DNA from: Heracleum sosnowskyi
Lineage: Eukaryota; Streptophyta; Magnoliopsida; Apiales; Apiaceae
Reading direction: 5' to 3'
Length of the DNA stretch: 64,000 bases
NCBI GenBank assembly: GCA_030848705.1
Contig: JAUIZM010000019.1
Span: 1,364,001 to 1,428,000 of the forward strand
Shown: positions 50,596 to 62,734 of the stretch, piece after piece
Layout: each line of letters opens with the position of its first letter
Position numbering within the stretch: position 1 is the first letter of the stretch
Translations under genes and position numbers: made by a program
The notes under the pieces: model-generated
Told to the model about the DNA's origin: nothing
The model's database searches: none
What the model saw: only the letters and a program-made list of their open reading frames with translations

Positions 50596-51625
50596 CTACC
50601 TTACATAACTAATATTATGATCAAGATAACTCCAAAAAGAAAAATCTTGAGACAGATAAGTACTAATAAAAAGACTATAGGGATCATGAGAGGGCCGAAG
50701 CCCCCGAGCCCCCCTTCTGTATTCTCCCCAATTATATATTCGACAAAATCTAATCAACCGGATTTTGAAGAGTTGGAGTTGAGTTGTGCAGTTCTTCTTT
50801 GCAAGAATGTGCTTGTTGTTGTGCATCCAAACCTTAAGGACTCTTCTTTTGACTCCAACTTCTTGACAGAACTGCTGCACCACAGCTTCCTCTTGTTTCT
50901 GAATTTTCCACCCAACTTTCTCAGCAAAATTCAGCATTTTCTCCTTCTGTTCCTGGGAAAATTTAGTCCGAAACCTTTTCGCAACAAATGAGGTGGTCTA
51001 GCCATGGGTACGCCAGTTGATCCATTAGGATGGTTGTTGTTATGTGCATCTTCTTGTTCATCAGACTCAGAAGGAAGTGAGGCCATCATGTTGTTGTAAG
51101 AAGACATGATCATCTGGTGGGGCTGTGCAGGTCTTGAGGGAACAAGTGCAGTTGCAGTAGTAGGGTACTGTGGTGTCCCAAAATGATGTCCCAGAATGAG
51201 TTTCCTTCCAATCCCTGATCTGTTATTAAGATTTAAGTGGTGGTAACAATCACAAGAAGAGGAATGATTGTGCTGACCATCAATTTCTTTCCTGTGAAAT
51301 TCCTATGACAGTTACAAACTGAACATGTAAAGGCTTCAATACTACCTTCTTCACCACTTGGCATGAACTCACCACACCCATCCGTTGCATTTCCTCCCAT
51401 TGATGCCGCATGATTCTTTAAACATTCTTTGTACTTCACCGATTTCTTCGAGTCCTCCAACAGGCCATTGGTTGAGACTTGAAGCACTGAATTTGTGACA
51501 ATGTTGTTGTGGTTTTGAGGAGTTGGTAGTGTAAGAGGAGGAGGGTTGTGATGAATTATGTGACCCCCATATGTACTATTGATTGGAATTGGCATGTCAC
51601 CATGATCTTGACTTGAGAGTTCCAT
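50596..51625 (-). CDS. Zinc-finger homeodomain (ZF-HD) transcription factor, two apparent frameshifts
   Basis: The start MELSSQDHGDMPIPIN is typical of the family. Residues about 62-110 are the ZF-HD dimerisation zinc finger (YKECLKNHAASMGG, DGCGEFMPSG, CSVCNCHRNF). A basic, His-rich linker (about 51295-50980) leads to the homeodomain (about 50980-50791; FAEKVGWKIQKQ, FCQEVGVKRRVLKVWMHNN). The gene appears intronless in its coding part, as is usual. It is nuclear, and members bind AT-rich DNA as dimers. Two breaks: a C is missing between 51295 and 51296 (TTC-AC where relatives have TTC-CAC), and a T is missing in the TTTT at 50976-50979. Both are in homopolymers and the downstream frames are fully conserved, so sequencing error or very recent mutation is likely. 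The 3' end is uncertain: the frame runs to 50596 with an odd 66-residue tail, while a nearby frame would stop at 50754. Confidence 0.88.
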
Positions 51626-51673
51626 TTCTTGACTTGTTTTTAAAATGTGATCTTTTTTAGGTGTGTTGTTGAT

Positions 51674-52264
<591 letters not shown>

Positions 52265-52359
52265 ATAGCTTGAGCTTAAACACCATCCATGTAAAAACAC
52301 ACAAAAACAGTAAAATTGTTGTGTTTAGCTTAAATAGTATTATAAAAAGTTGCTACATA

Positions 52360-52456
52360 GGTTTTGCAGAGGGGAGAGAAGGAGAAGAAGAAAGACTATA
52401 GAGAGTTTTGGAGGTGTGTTTGTTTTGCTAGTGAAGCATTAAACACAAGCTTATAG
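52360..52456 (-). promoter_or_regulatory. Candidate core promoter of the ZF-HD gene
   Basis: On minus, CTATAAG (52456-52450) precedes a pyrimidine-rich stretch 'tctttcttcttctccttctc' (about 52400-52380), a common plant TATA plus Y-patch arrangement. Inferred. Confidence 0.4.
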
Positions 52457-52459
52457 CAG

Positions 52460-53213
52460 TAGTGAGGGCCACAAATCTAATCTTTTTCCTCTTTAAAATA
52501 AAAATAAACTACACAAAAAAGATAAAGACAGTAAAAAAAAATTAGGGACAGAGGTAAAAATAAAAGGTGGGGTGCTTGCTTTGCTTGCACTATCAGCCAT
52601 CAAGTTATACGCCATTTAGAGAGAACAGTAGTGTCAGTCAATGGAGAGCTAGGACAAAGGAAGCACAGGCAGAGACACACGGGGTTAAAAGTCAATTTTA
52701 ACCCTTTTTTATACAAAATAAATAATAATAATTTTTTTAAAAATTTTAACCAATTTTAACTCATGGATACCCAATTATCAGTGGAGTATTCCATATATAT
52801 AAAATACCCAATTATCATGTATATGGGATATACAACTACTGGATACACAACTACCACTGAAGTATCTTATACTACTCAGTATCCAAAGCTCAAAATTGGC
52901 TATTATTTTTAGAATGATTATTTTTGTTAATTTCATCAAAAATATGATTATTTTTGTAATTTTTTCCCAGAGAGAGATTTATAATTGTATATATCAAAAT
53001 CTTTGAAAATTTAGTGTGGCAAAAAGAAAAATAATGCAAGAAAAAGTTAATATGAAATAATAAGTCATAAATTGTTTTACAATTAAGAGGAAAAGTTATG
53101 ATAATTATGAGTTTAATTCTACTTGAAGGTGAAGCACATATATCTAAACTTCTATATTTAGGCAAGCAGATTTTATATATTGTTTTTTGTCTTTTCTTTT
53201 GAATTGTAGTTCA
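52460..53213. other. Gene-free stretch upstream of the ZF-HD gene
   Basis: Contains a few diverged repeats of 'ggatacccaattatca' (52760-52870); otherwise featureless. Confidence 0.4.
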
Positions 53214-53221
53214 CTTCTTTC

Positions 53222-53927
53222 TAGACCTGGTAAATTGGGTCTGGATCCGAAGAACCGAACCGAAATTCATAGAATCGAATCCGATTTTGTATCCGAATTA
53301 GTTAATCCGATAATGATCCGAAAATCAATTTGAACCGATCCGAAAATTACCCGAACCGAAAATTTAACCGAAAATTATCCGATCTGATTATGATCCGGAA
53401 CCGATCATAACCAAACAATAAATTATCCGAACCGAATATGATTCGAAATACGGGATCCAATTTAAATCTGAACTAAAAAAATGGTGAATTCAGTGTTAGT
53501 TGAATTATAATTTTTATAGATCATAATCCACGTATATTAAAATTCAATAAATTAATCTATTTATAAGCAAAATTGATAATTAAAATAATTTCTTATAAAA
53601 AAATAGATATTTAATCAATACTTTTGAAAAAAGTACATTATTTTATAGTAAAAAATATATATATTTAATATTAAGATATTTTTTAAAGTCTTACAAATAA
53701 AAAAAATGAATAGGTAATGATCCGAAAAGATCCGAACTAAATTTGATCCTAACCAAATTCATCCGATTTTAATCCAAATTTTACCCGATTTTAATCCGAA
53801 TTAGACTCGAACCGAATCATATTCGATCCGATCCGAATTATACCAAAATATATCATAACCGAAAGTTGATCCGATCCGAAATTAATCCAATCTGAAACCG
53901 AACTGATTATCCAAATTGACAGGTCTA
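53222..53927. mobile_element. hAT-type MITE, CCGAA-rich
   Basis: Ends TAGACCTGGTAAATT and AATTGACAGGTCTA, with a perfect 8-bp duplication CTTCTTTC (53214-53221, 53928-53935), which fits hAT. Both arms are packed with the words 'atccga' and 'aaccga'; the AT-rich middle (53480-53700) is not. 706 bp, non-coding. Confidence 0.8.
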
Positions 53928-54146
53928 CTTCTTTCCATGTGACACTACTTTGTGTAAATGATTATATCGAATAAATGATATATACTTTTATTTATTTAGC
54001 AAAAAACTCTATATATTTGCTTTTAATTACTTCAAAAATTTATATTTGCATTTCAAGAATCAGAATAAACTTTTAATACAATGATTGTCGTAGTTGAGTT
54101 GTGGATTAAATGGTTCTGCCGAAAGTAATATCTTGATTCTTTGGTA

Positions 54147-54459
54147 CTCCCTCCATCTCATTCATTTGTTAACATTTGAAACAGAATTATTTAGCTTAAT
54201 TCAGGATTCGATTTCTTACGACTATGTTATTATATACAAGATTTATTTATTTACTTTAATTTCATTAATTTCATTCAAAGTATAATTGTCTATAACTTCT
54301 ATAAGCACGCATTTTAAAACTTCTATAAAAATTCAAATATTTAATTTTAATTCAGAATAAAAAAAATATAACAATTAATGGAATAATACTTTAAAGGAGG
54401 CTTAAAATGCTACCGAGCATTTCCTTCCAAATGTTAACAAATGAATGACACGGAGTGAG
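54147..54459. mobile_element. Stowaway MITE
   Basis: CTCCCTCCATCTCATTCATTTG ... CAAATGAATGACACGGAGTGAG flanked by TA (313 bp). The inverted arms extend beyond 20 bp. Confidence 0.85.
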
Positions 54460-54461
54460 TA

Positions 54462-55667
54462 CAAAATTGTACAGAGATGCAGGAGAAACTTCCGGTATAT
54501 TTATTCGATTCCTCTTGAATGTTCGAGGTGAAACTAAGTTTTATTTTTAAAATACGAGATCAATGTGGATAATATTAAGATTATTATAGGTCATTGAATT
54601 AGATAATGAAGAATTATAGTAGAGAGCATTTTACAGAACATATAATGCTTATATTGTTAATAATTTTAATCGAGAATATCAGAAAATTTTATATTAAATG
54701 GTGATCAAGTTCCGTAATCCTCTATTGGTAAATTTTTTTAAAAAATTATTTTTAAGTCCAGACTAATTTTTAAGAATTTCCAAATTTCATCTTAATTCCG
54801 ATTATTTTATAATCCTAATTCCTGGAGAATAGTTCTCTCACGCCTCTAATCTCTATTGCATATATAAACGCTAGTAATGCGAAGTTTCATGCATTTCTTG
54901 TGATCAGTGGATTATAAATATATACACGATCTATCTCAGATTACGTGTGAGTTATTAAATATATACTGGTCTTTTTTTCCTCCTCGAATCCAATGAAAGG
55001 ATGTTCAAGAATATTATACGACCAACATTAAGAATATTAATACGAAGTTGGAGTTTTCGGGATATATCCAAAAACAAATTCATGCATATCGATTCAATAC
55101 TAACAATTTCAAACAATTTTTGTTCTTACGGAACTAAGACTTGCTTGCGTCCCAACATTAACATTAGTACAAAAGTATACATGTAACGGAAGTGCAAACC
55201 TGTACTAAAAGTAGTGATGGCCTGAAGCGAGTATCTATGAAGCAAGTATAAAAATACAAAGATGGTGAAAGCATGGGTTACTGTAAATAGCATGTATGGT
55301 CAATGGTGAGCAGTGATAATTAAAACTTTAGCTGAAAATGGATGGTTGTGACTCAGTGTCTTCTTTTTTTCCTTCACGCTCCTTTTTTACCATTCAAGGA
55401 AAGACATTACCATCATTATTTTCACCGGCCCCGAACCTTACTTCATTTTTACTTATTTACATTTCTGTATTTTAAATTCTGAATGTTTGTGTGTTCTGTA
55501 TCTACTCCTGTTTGGTTCATGTGTTATTGTGTTATCAAAGTATCCGGTTTCTGTGGCAATGGAAGAATACAATTGAATTTTATATTATATTACAACATTC
55601 CTTCTTACTTGAAAACTCATTTTTGAGATCGAACAGTGGATCACGAACGACAAGTAATACATATATA
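54462..55667. other. Gene-free stretch
   Basis: AT-rich. A TATA-like 'catatataaacgct' sits near 54858, but no coding region follows that I can support. Confidence 0.4.
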
Positions 55668-57298
55668 TTAGCTTTATACCCGTGCAATGCACGGTACGTT
55701 TAATAAGTTATTTTATTTTAGTATTTTTATAATTTTATTTATTTATTGATATCTTTGTGTATTTTCATAAAAATATAAATTCATTAAGTTCATAATATAT
55801 TTTTTCATATGTATATATTACTTCGGTTTATGTTGTACTTTTTGAAATGATAAAAATTACGAATTTTTTATATATACAAATTCACTAAAATAATGATTAT
55901 TTATATGTTTATTCATTATTTTTATAAATTCAATTTTAATAAAATTTTAGTGTAAATATTTAAAATATTAAAATTATACTACTTTTATTATTCTTTACTT
56001 TTATAGAAATATTACTTTTTCTCTAAAGTAAATTATTATTAATAACTCTAATTGTGTAATTGTTTTATAGTAGAGAGTTTTTAGCTATGTATGACCCGTA
56101 GAGAATTTTTAGCTATGCAGGACCCGCGGACGACCAACCAAGCCATACCATTTAAGTGTTTTACACTAATTATATATAAATTCACTAAAATAATGATTAT
56201 TTATATGTTTATTCATTATTTTTATAAATTCAATTTTAATAAATTTTAGTGTAAATATTTAAAATATTAAAATTATACTACTTCTATTATTCTTTACTTT
56301 TATAGAAATATTACTTTTTCTCTAAAGTAGAGTATTATTAATAACTCTAATTGTGTAATTTTTTTATAGTAGAGAGTTTTTAGCTGTGTAGGTAGACCCG
56401 GCAATTTTATACACGACACGACTTACACGACACGAAACGACACGAAAATTTAGTGTTTGTGTTTGCATTTTAAGTACACGACACGAAAATACACGAACAC
56501 GAAAGTACACGACCCCGATTTAGTGTCGTTTTTTGGATTTACCCTTCAAGTACACGACACGACACGAAGTATACGACATAAATAAATATATAAATAATTA
56601 AAAATATATGTTATATATATAATATAAATATTAATTGATATTACATGAAAGTAATGTGAATTTTAAGAAATTTCGTGTAAACATTCGTGTTTTCGTTGCT
56701 ATTCGTGTCTATTTCGTTTCATTTCGTTTCGTGTACACGAATGGTACACGAAAAAATTCAGGTATCTCGTGTCGTGTCGTGTCAAGTCGTGTATCACTCG
56801 TGTCGTGTTCGTGTTACAGTTCCAGGTACACGATTTGAATTCGTGTCATTTTCGTGTAGAGCCAAAAAGTACACGAAACACGAAATTACACGACACGAAA
56901 CGACACGACACGACTGATTTGCCAGGTCTATGTGTAGGGCCCGTAGACCCGCGGACGACCAACCAAACCATACCATTTAAGTGCTTTACACTAATTATAT
57001 ATAAATTCACTAAAATAATGATTATTTATATGTTTATTCATTATTTTTATAAATTCAATTTTTAATAAATTTTAGTGTATATATTTGAAATATTAAAATT
57101 ATACTACTTCTATTATTCTTTACTTTTATAGAAATATTACTTTTTCTCTAAAGTAGAGTATTATTAATAACTCTAATTGTGTAATTGTTTTATAGTAGAG
57201 AGTTTTTAACTATGTAAGACTCGTAGAGAATTTTTAGTTATGTAGTACTCGCGGACGACCAACCAAACCATACCATTTACGCTAATTATATATAAAGA
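55668..57298 (-). mobile_element. Non-autonomous Helitron with triplicated left end
   Basis: On minus it starts TCTTTATATATAATTAGC (57298) and ends with hairpin CCGTGC-att-GCACGG and CTAA (55671-55668). The host bases are A before and T after, i.e. the canonical A|T insertion, 5'-TC and CTRR-3'. The 5' region is present three times in tandem, starting at 55878, 56178 and 57003 (about 280-300 bp each). The middle copy is opened by the hAT MITE at 56393-56930. No Rep/helicase frame. Confidence 0.7.
56393..56930. mobile_element. hAT-type MITE rich in ACACGA words
   Basis: Ends TAGACCCGGCAA and TTGCCAGGTCTA with a perfect 8-bp duplication TGTGTAGG (56385-56392, 56931-56938). The interior is dominated by 'acacgacacga' and its complement. 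The ends match those of 53222-53927, although the internal word is different. The frames over it are low-complexity artefacts. Confidence 0.85.
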
Positions 57299-57752
57299 TA
57301 TAATATGTGTTATCAACAATTACATATAAAGCTAGAGATATATCAATTGCCTCTATTATGAATACCAACAAGTATTTAAATTAAACAAATAAAGAGGAGA
57401 GTCCTTTCAAGATTTTTTTTAATATGTGACATCATGTTATATAGCTAGCATATTTACAATCTGTTTTTCTAAGATGTGACGGAATCTTATACTCTTACAC
57501 ATCTTGGACTGATTAGATACTTTCCATTGTCCAAAAAAAAAAGATACATTTCAAATTTTGTAAGTTAATTTTGACCTTTAAAAACTATAATTCGAGTCCA
57601 TAATTTTAGAAATGAAGCTAGAGAATGATTTAAGTTTTTACCAAAATGCTATTAGTGAAATGTTACATGGGTGTTTTTACTTTTAATGACCATATAAGTT
57701 ACTTATACATCGGAAATACAGAAAGTACTTCTCAATTTTTAAATTACAATTG
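57299..57752. other. Gene-free stretch
   Basis: AT-rich; nothing recognised. Confidence 0.4.
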
Positions 57753-57755
57753 TAA

Positions 57756-58139
57756 GAGCATCTTCAAGGGGTTAAAATTTTTAACTAAAAATCTAGTTGG
57801 CATATCAAAAATAATTTTTTTACATAATTTGTAAAAAATTGAGCACTCCAATGGGATAAAGCTCTTATCTATAATTTTAGCCAACCCCTTCTCGTTGGTT
57901 ATATTTGTCGATCCTCTAGGACCTGTACCATAATTCCACCATATCAATTATCATATTGATATAATATATTCTATTTATAATAACTTGAAATAATTATAAC
58001 ATACTATTTTTAGAATATAGCCAACCATTATAGTCAATAATATTGGAGTGTATTGTCTTATAGATTCAGCAAATTTTAAACGATTATCTATTTATTTGAA
58101 TATAACTAACTAATTTACATAACGCTGTTGGAGATGCTA
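57756..58139. mobile_element. PIF/Harbinger-like MITE
   Basis: GAGCATCTTCAAGGGG at the left and TTGGAGATGCTA at the right (inverted match) with TAA on both sides; 384 bp. This belongs to the common 'GAGCATCTCCAA' plant MITE class. Confidence 0.65.
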
Positions 58140-58620
58140 TAAGGGTTTATCTTTGACAAATTTTTTGATTGTCCATCTGAATGTCAAAATTAAGTTCTTG
58201 TACTACAGTGTATTTTGTAGTTGAAATCAATTGAAGGGTTAATATTAGTTTTAAATAACAAGTCGTTTTTGTGGGTCAATTTTTCAGAAACTGTCGGAAA
58301 TTCACCATATATTGAATTAATATTGATGGGAAATGGTAGATAAACCAACTTAAGACACACTGACACAAATTTGAAACTTGACGATTCCTTCTAATCGCTA
58401 GTAATCTCAAATTCGAGTCAATCGTGATTGGTATATTGGTATATGTTGCCGTTATCCGGTCAATCATGATCACGAAACGTATCGTAAGATTGAGAAAAAA
58501 GTTTAATAATATTATTTGTAGTATAAGATTCTGGTCTTCAGGTTATAGCTCCGAAAAATTGAGTTTAAAATTACACAAATACACAAGTTAAAGATTAATA
58601 AACAACATTCAAAACGACAA

Positions 58621-58790
58621 TTATGAAGAATAGCGTTTCGGACCACCAGGATCCTTGTCCATAACCGCCGTCAAGTCCCCTTTCACGGCCCCGACCGTAT
58701 TCAAAGGCTCTTTACTTGCCTTTAATTTTTTTTGCTTGCATTTCTCTCCACCATAGTAATCAACTATTAGGACATGTCCTTGTAAAGTTA
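58621..58790 (-). other. Possible small coding exon, unidentified
   Basis: The minus-strand frame is more GC-rich and less biased than its surroundings: it reads YYGGEKCKQKKLKASKEP, then NTVGAVKGDLTAVMDKDPGG and a stop at 58621-58623. An acceptor-like TTTACAAG lies just upstream (about 58783). No family recognised. It could be a captured gene scrap or the end of an unseen gene. Confidence 0.25.
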
Positions 58791-58971
58791 TAAACATGTA
58801 GTAATTGTAGTAAGTGTGTCGGTACAACTAAAACCATTTCGAGCAATATGGTAGTACCGTAGAACTACTACAAAAAACGGCAATTTTATATCATCGGAAG
58901 TTGCAAATGATGTCATCTTCTTAAATTCTCCTTCCAAAATATATTTGATACACATGCTGCTAGTATAGTCT

Positions 58972-59592
58972 CCGTCCCATTCATTTATATACACTTTTTA
59001 TTTTGGGATGTCATTCTCATTTCTGTACATTTCAAAAATAGTACTCCCTCCGTCCCAGTAAATTCTATACATTGGGACTGGGCACGTATACTAAGAAAAG
59101 ATATAAAAAATGAGTAAAATTAGATGAAAAGTGAGTAAAGTGGTGGGATCTATCAATATTTAATAATAGATTTGAGATAGTGGAGGAAAGTAGTGGATGT
59201 AATAGTGTTTTATATTATTATAGAATAGAGATAGTGGAGAAAGTAGTGGGTGTAATAGTGTTTTATATTATTAAAAGTTACTATTTTTGGAATGTATAGA
59301 AATGAGAGGGACATCCAAAATGAAAAGTGTATAGAAATGGTTGGGACGGAGGGAGTAACTTTTAATAATATAAAACACTATTACACCAACTACTTTCTCC
59401 ATTATCTCTATTCTATAATAATATAAAATACTATTACACCAACTATTTTTCTCCACTATCTCAAATCTATTATTAAATATTAATAGGTCCCACCACTTTA
59501 CCCACTTTTCATCTAATTTTACTTATTTTTTATATCTTTTCTTGGTGTCCGTGCCCAACCCCAATGTATACTAATGACCGGGACGGAGGGAG
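58972..59592. mobile_element. Stowaway cluster: fragment, full element and inverted half
   Basis: 58972-59041 is a Stowaway end fragment (CTCCGTCCCATTC). 59044-59355 is a full element (CTCCCTCCGTCCCAG ... GGGACGGAGGGAG, TA-flanked, 312 bp). 59358-59592 is the reverse complement of the left 235 bp or so of the full element, ending at its own GGGACGGAGGGAG-TA. The last two form a long snap-back. Confidence 0.85.
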
Positions 59593-59594
59593 TA

Positions 59595-60610
59595 ATAATT
59601 GGAATGATTTAGTAGCAGATCCGGGATTTTAATCGTAGGGTGGTCATTGTTCCAGATAGAACCATCTTATATAAAGAATCGTGGAGAACTATATATTTTA
59701 TTATAAAATCTCATAAATAATTTTAAATATTTTCACATAAAATATATAATTTGATTCTAATGTAGAATATTAGCATATACAAATTTTATAAAAAAAATAA
59801 CATAAAAAATTTGAATAAAAACATTGATTTTAAATTTGATTCTGTTGCATAATCATTTTGGATAGATTATATTATGCTGTAGAATCACTTTGGATTATTT
59901 GACTAATTTTCAATTAATTTTTATAAAAAAGTAGTTTAATTTTATTTTTGATTTAATAATTGAAATTTATAATCATATCTAATAAAAAATATGATAAAAA
60001 TATGTATTATGAATATTTATGTATTGATTCTCTACCCGACTCTATATAAGAAGGTCTTTCTTAAATGTCACCGTTGATACACTTGCTACTAGTAATAATT
60101 GGAATACATATCTTCCAAAACAACACTGTGATGTAAAATTTTATTATTATAATTAAAACACTAAATATTCGTGTAATTTTAGTATCAATATTATCGTATT
60201 GTATAACAAATTGCCGGGTCTAACTTTTTACACAGTCCTGTACGGATTTATATACGGATTGATTTCTCTTTTTTTGTCTATATTTTGACCTTTAGCAGGA
60301 GTTGCTCCTTTATCCAGTTGTAAATCAAATACCGCCCATGTTATGGTTTGTAAATTACTTGAGAAGATTAAAAACGCTACTACTCCTATATAATTGGTTT
60401 ACTTTTCATAGTGGCGTGTTACTGTCACCCTAAAAGAGTTTTTGTTTCTTGCTCAAGAGAGAGAACAAGGTCTGAGATTCAATTATGGACCTGCTGTTTG
60501 TGTGAAGAACAGGGGCCACACCACAAGAATAATAAATTCAGTTTTTTGTGACCCAACTTCTATCACAATTTTCAAGATTCCCAAAATCTTAGCCCAACAC
60601 AAACTTTATT
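59595..60610. other. Gene-free stretch
   Basis: AT-rich. No supported gene; 60442-60684 is a chance frame running into the next MITE. Confidence 0.4.
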
Positions 60611-60611
60611 A

Positions 60612-60762
60612 CTCCATCCTCCGTCCCTCTCATTTTTTTTATATTTTTATTCAGAAAAAGATAAAATTTAAAATAATTTATTGAAATATATATTAAAGAA
60701 GCCTTAAAATACGTAGCGAGCCCCCGTTCTCCGATGTAAAGAATTGAGAGGGACAGAGGGAG
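60612..60762. mobile_element. Stowaway MITE
   Basis: CTCCATCCTCCGTCCCTCTC ... GAGAGGGACAGAGGGAG with TA on both sides (151 bp). Confidence 0.8.
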
Positions 60763-61691
60763 TAATTTTTTTAATAAAAAAATATGTATATTATCCAGTG
60801 TTCTAAAAGTCATTTGATTTTTCAAAAATCGTCGATAAATTTTTGATTTATCATTTAAAGATATTTGACCAATTTAATTTCTAAAATTCGATTTATCGTT
60901 ATGAATTATTTTGAAATGATATATTTTATTATAAATAAGGTTAATGTATTAAATATTATTAAAATATTAAAATTTATCCTATTTTTGTTCCGATTTCTTT
61001 TCGATTCATCACTCCAATAAATATCTAATGTCCGATAAATTGTTAATCAATATCTCAACCGATTTGCTCCAATTTCCGAAAATCTATAACCATGGTATTA
61101 TCATTTCTCTCATTCACAAATTCTATTATTTGTGAGTTCTAATTTAATATTGTTTCTCATTTTTTTTGCTAAATATGGTTTCTCAATTTTGAATTGGAGA
61201 AAGGAGAGTTTGTGACTATTTGTAGTTAAGTGCACTGAAAAAAGTATGAAAAAATATAAAAATTCATTAATTGCAAAATGTATGATAAATGTTTTTATTC
61301 GTCCTTAAAATTATATTTGTTTATTAAAATAATAATTTATACTAATGAATTCTTACTATTATTAAGCGCAACCAAAAGTCCAGTACATCATCCCGCTAAT
61401 TTTACATTCTTATACCGTAAACTAGTTGAGAAAGCCGCGTTACGCGACGACGGCAAAAATTCTAACAATAAATTTATAATAATTATTCATTTTTTCCTAA
61501 TAAGCCGTCCTTCCATTAAACGCATTTTTTTATTAAGATCGAAAATTCAAATTTAATATATTGAATACATGTCTTATCTGTTAATATATTCCTTCTAAAG
61601 AGTCATTCTCTCATTAAAAAAACACATATATAAATTTGTACTCCTATTTTACTTCCAATAAAACTTTTAATTATATCTTTTATGCCCAAAA
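60763..61691. other. Gene-free stretch
   Basis: AT-rich with no recognised element up to the composition change at about 61.69 kb. Confidence 0.4.
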
Positions 61692-62690
61692 ATGAACATG
61701 CCCCCTAAGCAGGTCCAACAGGCTGCCAAAGCCCGCCTTTTGGAATTAGATTTGGATTAAACACGCTTCAATCACGCTCAATCACGGAGAAGCAATCACG
61801 GAGAAGCAGGTCTTATGATCACATGGGCATTACTTACTTACTACAAATATCATTTAGGCATCGATCAAGAGAAACGTGAGCCCTCGCCAGGATCGCATCG
61901 TTATCAACTACAGAATAGGTCACTTCTTGCTCTTACCTACAAAGGTCGTATGTAACATCGCTAAAGCGATCCTAGCTATGGGATCGCATCTGTTGTCATC
62001 TTGTTACACTCATGTGTCAATAAGGGTTTCGTATAATTACCAGTCATAATTACTCATGAAGAAGGTCATACATGATCCTAGCTTTGGGATCACTTCGTTT
62101 GAATACTTATAATTTTCTCATTTGAAGACCTATGGCCAAGCCTCAAGGGGTCGCATAGGAAAGCATCGCTATCATACATGGCCAGGCTAGCTATGGTCGC
62201 ATGTATCTCTTGGGTTCGCTTCGCGTGGCCAGATCTTTAGGGATCGCATGAGAGACTCAAAATAGATTCTCATCATCAACATTTGTATCACTTTATCCTA
62301 ACCCCGTGACTGCCTCTCACAACTGCATAGGCTTGGGTCATGGTTGGTAATGGGCTTTTACTAATGGTCTTCACAGTTGTCACAACTTGGGCCTTAATGG
62401 ATCATACAAAACCTTGGCCTGTCTAGGTAACTTGCCGACTAAGAACTACGTGTGGCTTGAACCCCTATAAATAGGGTACGTAGGCCTCTTGTTTACGGTT
62501 GAGAAACAGTTTAACGACAGAGAGAATATTCGCGTTTTCTCTGACATTTAACAAATCAACAAGCAAGATCAGCTACACAATTCATCAATCATCATCCTGT
62601 TTTCTTCGCGTTCTTCGAGGAATCATGGTATTTTGCTTTGTTAATCCAGCAAACTTCCAAAACACTGTTAACCAGATTCTCCCGTTAACA
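61692..62690 (+). repeat. 5' LTR of a second gypsy element (left edge approximate)
   Basis: The right end CCGTTAACA is fixed by the adjoining primer site. TATAAATA at 62466-62473 and an A/C-rich leader follow the pattern of a promoter-bearing LTR. The left edge is placed at the abrupt rise in GC content (TGAACATGCCCC); I could not confirm it. The word 'ggatcgcat' recurs through it, and 'atcacggagaagca' is duplicated near 61785. Confidence 0.6.
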
Positions 62691-62692
62691 TT

Positions 62693-62710
62693 TGGCGCTA
62701 GAAGGAGGGG
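62693..62710 (+). other. Primer-binding site of the second gypsy element
   Basis: TGGCGCTAGAAGGAGGGG, two bases after the LTR end. tRNA not assigned. Confidence 0.7.
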
Positions 62711-62734
62711 TCTTTGGTCATCTGAGGGAGAAGG

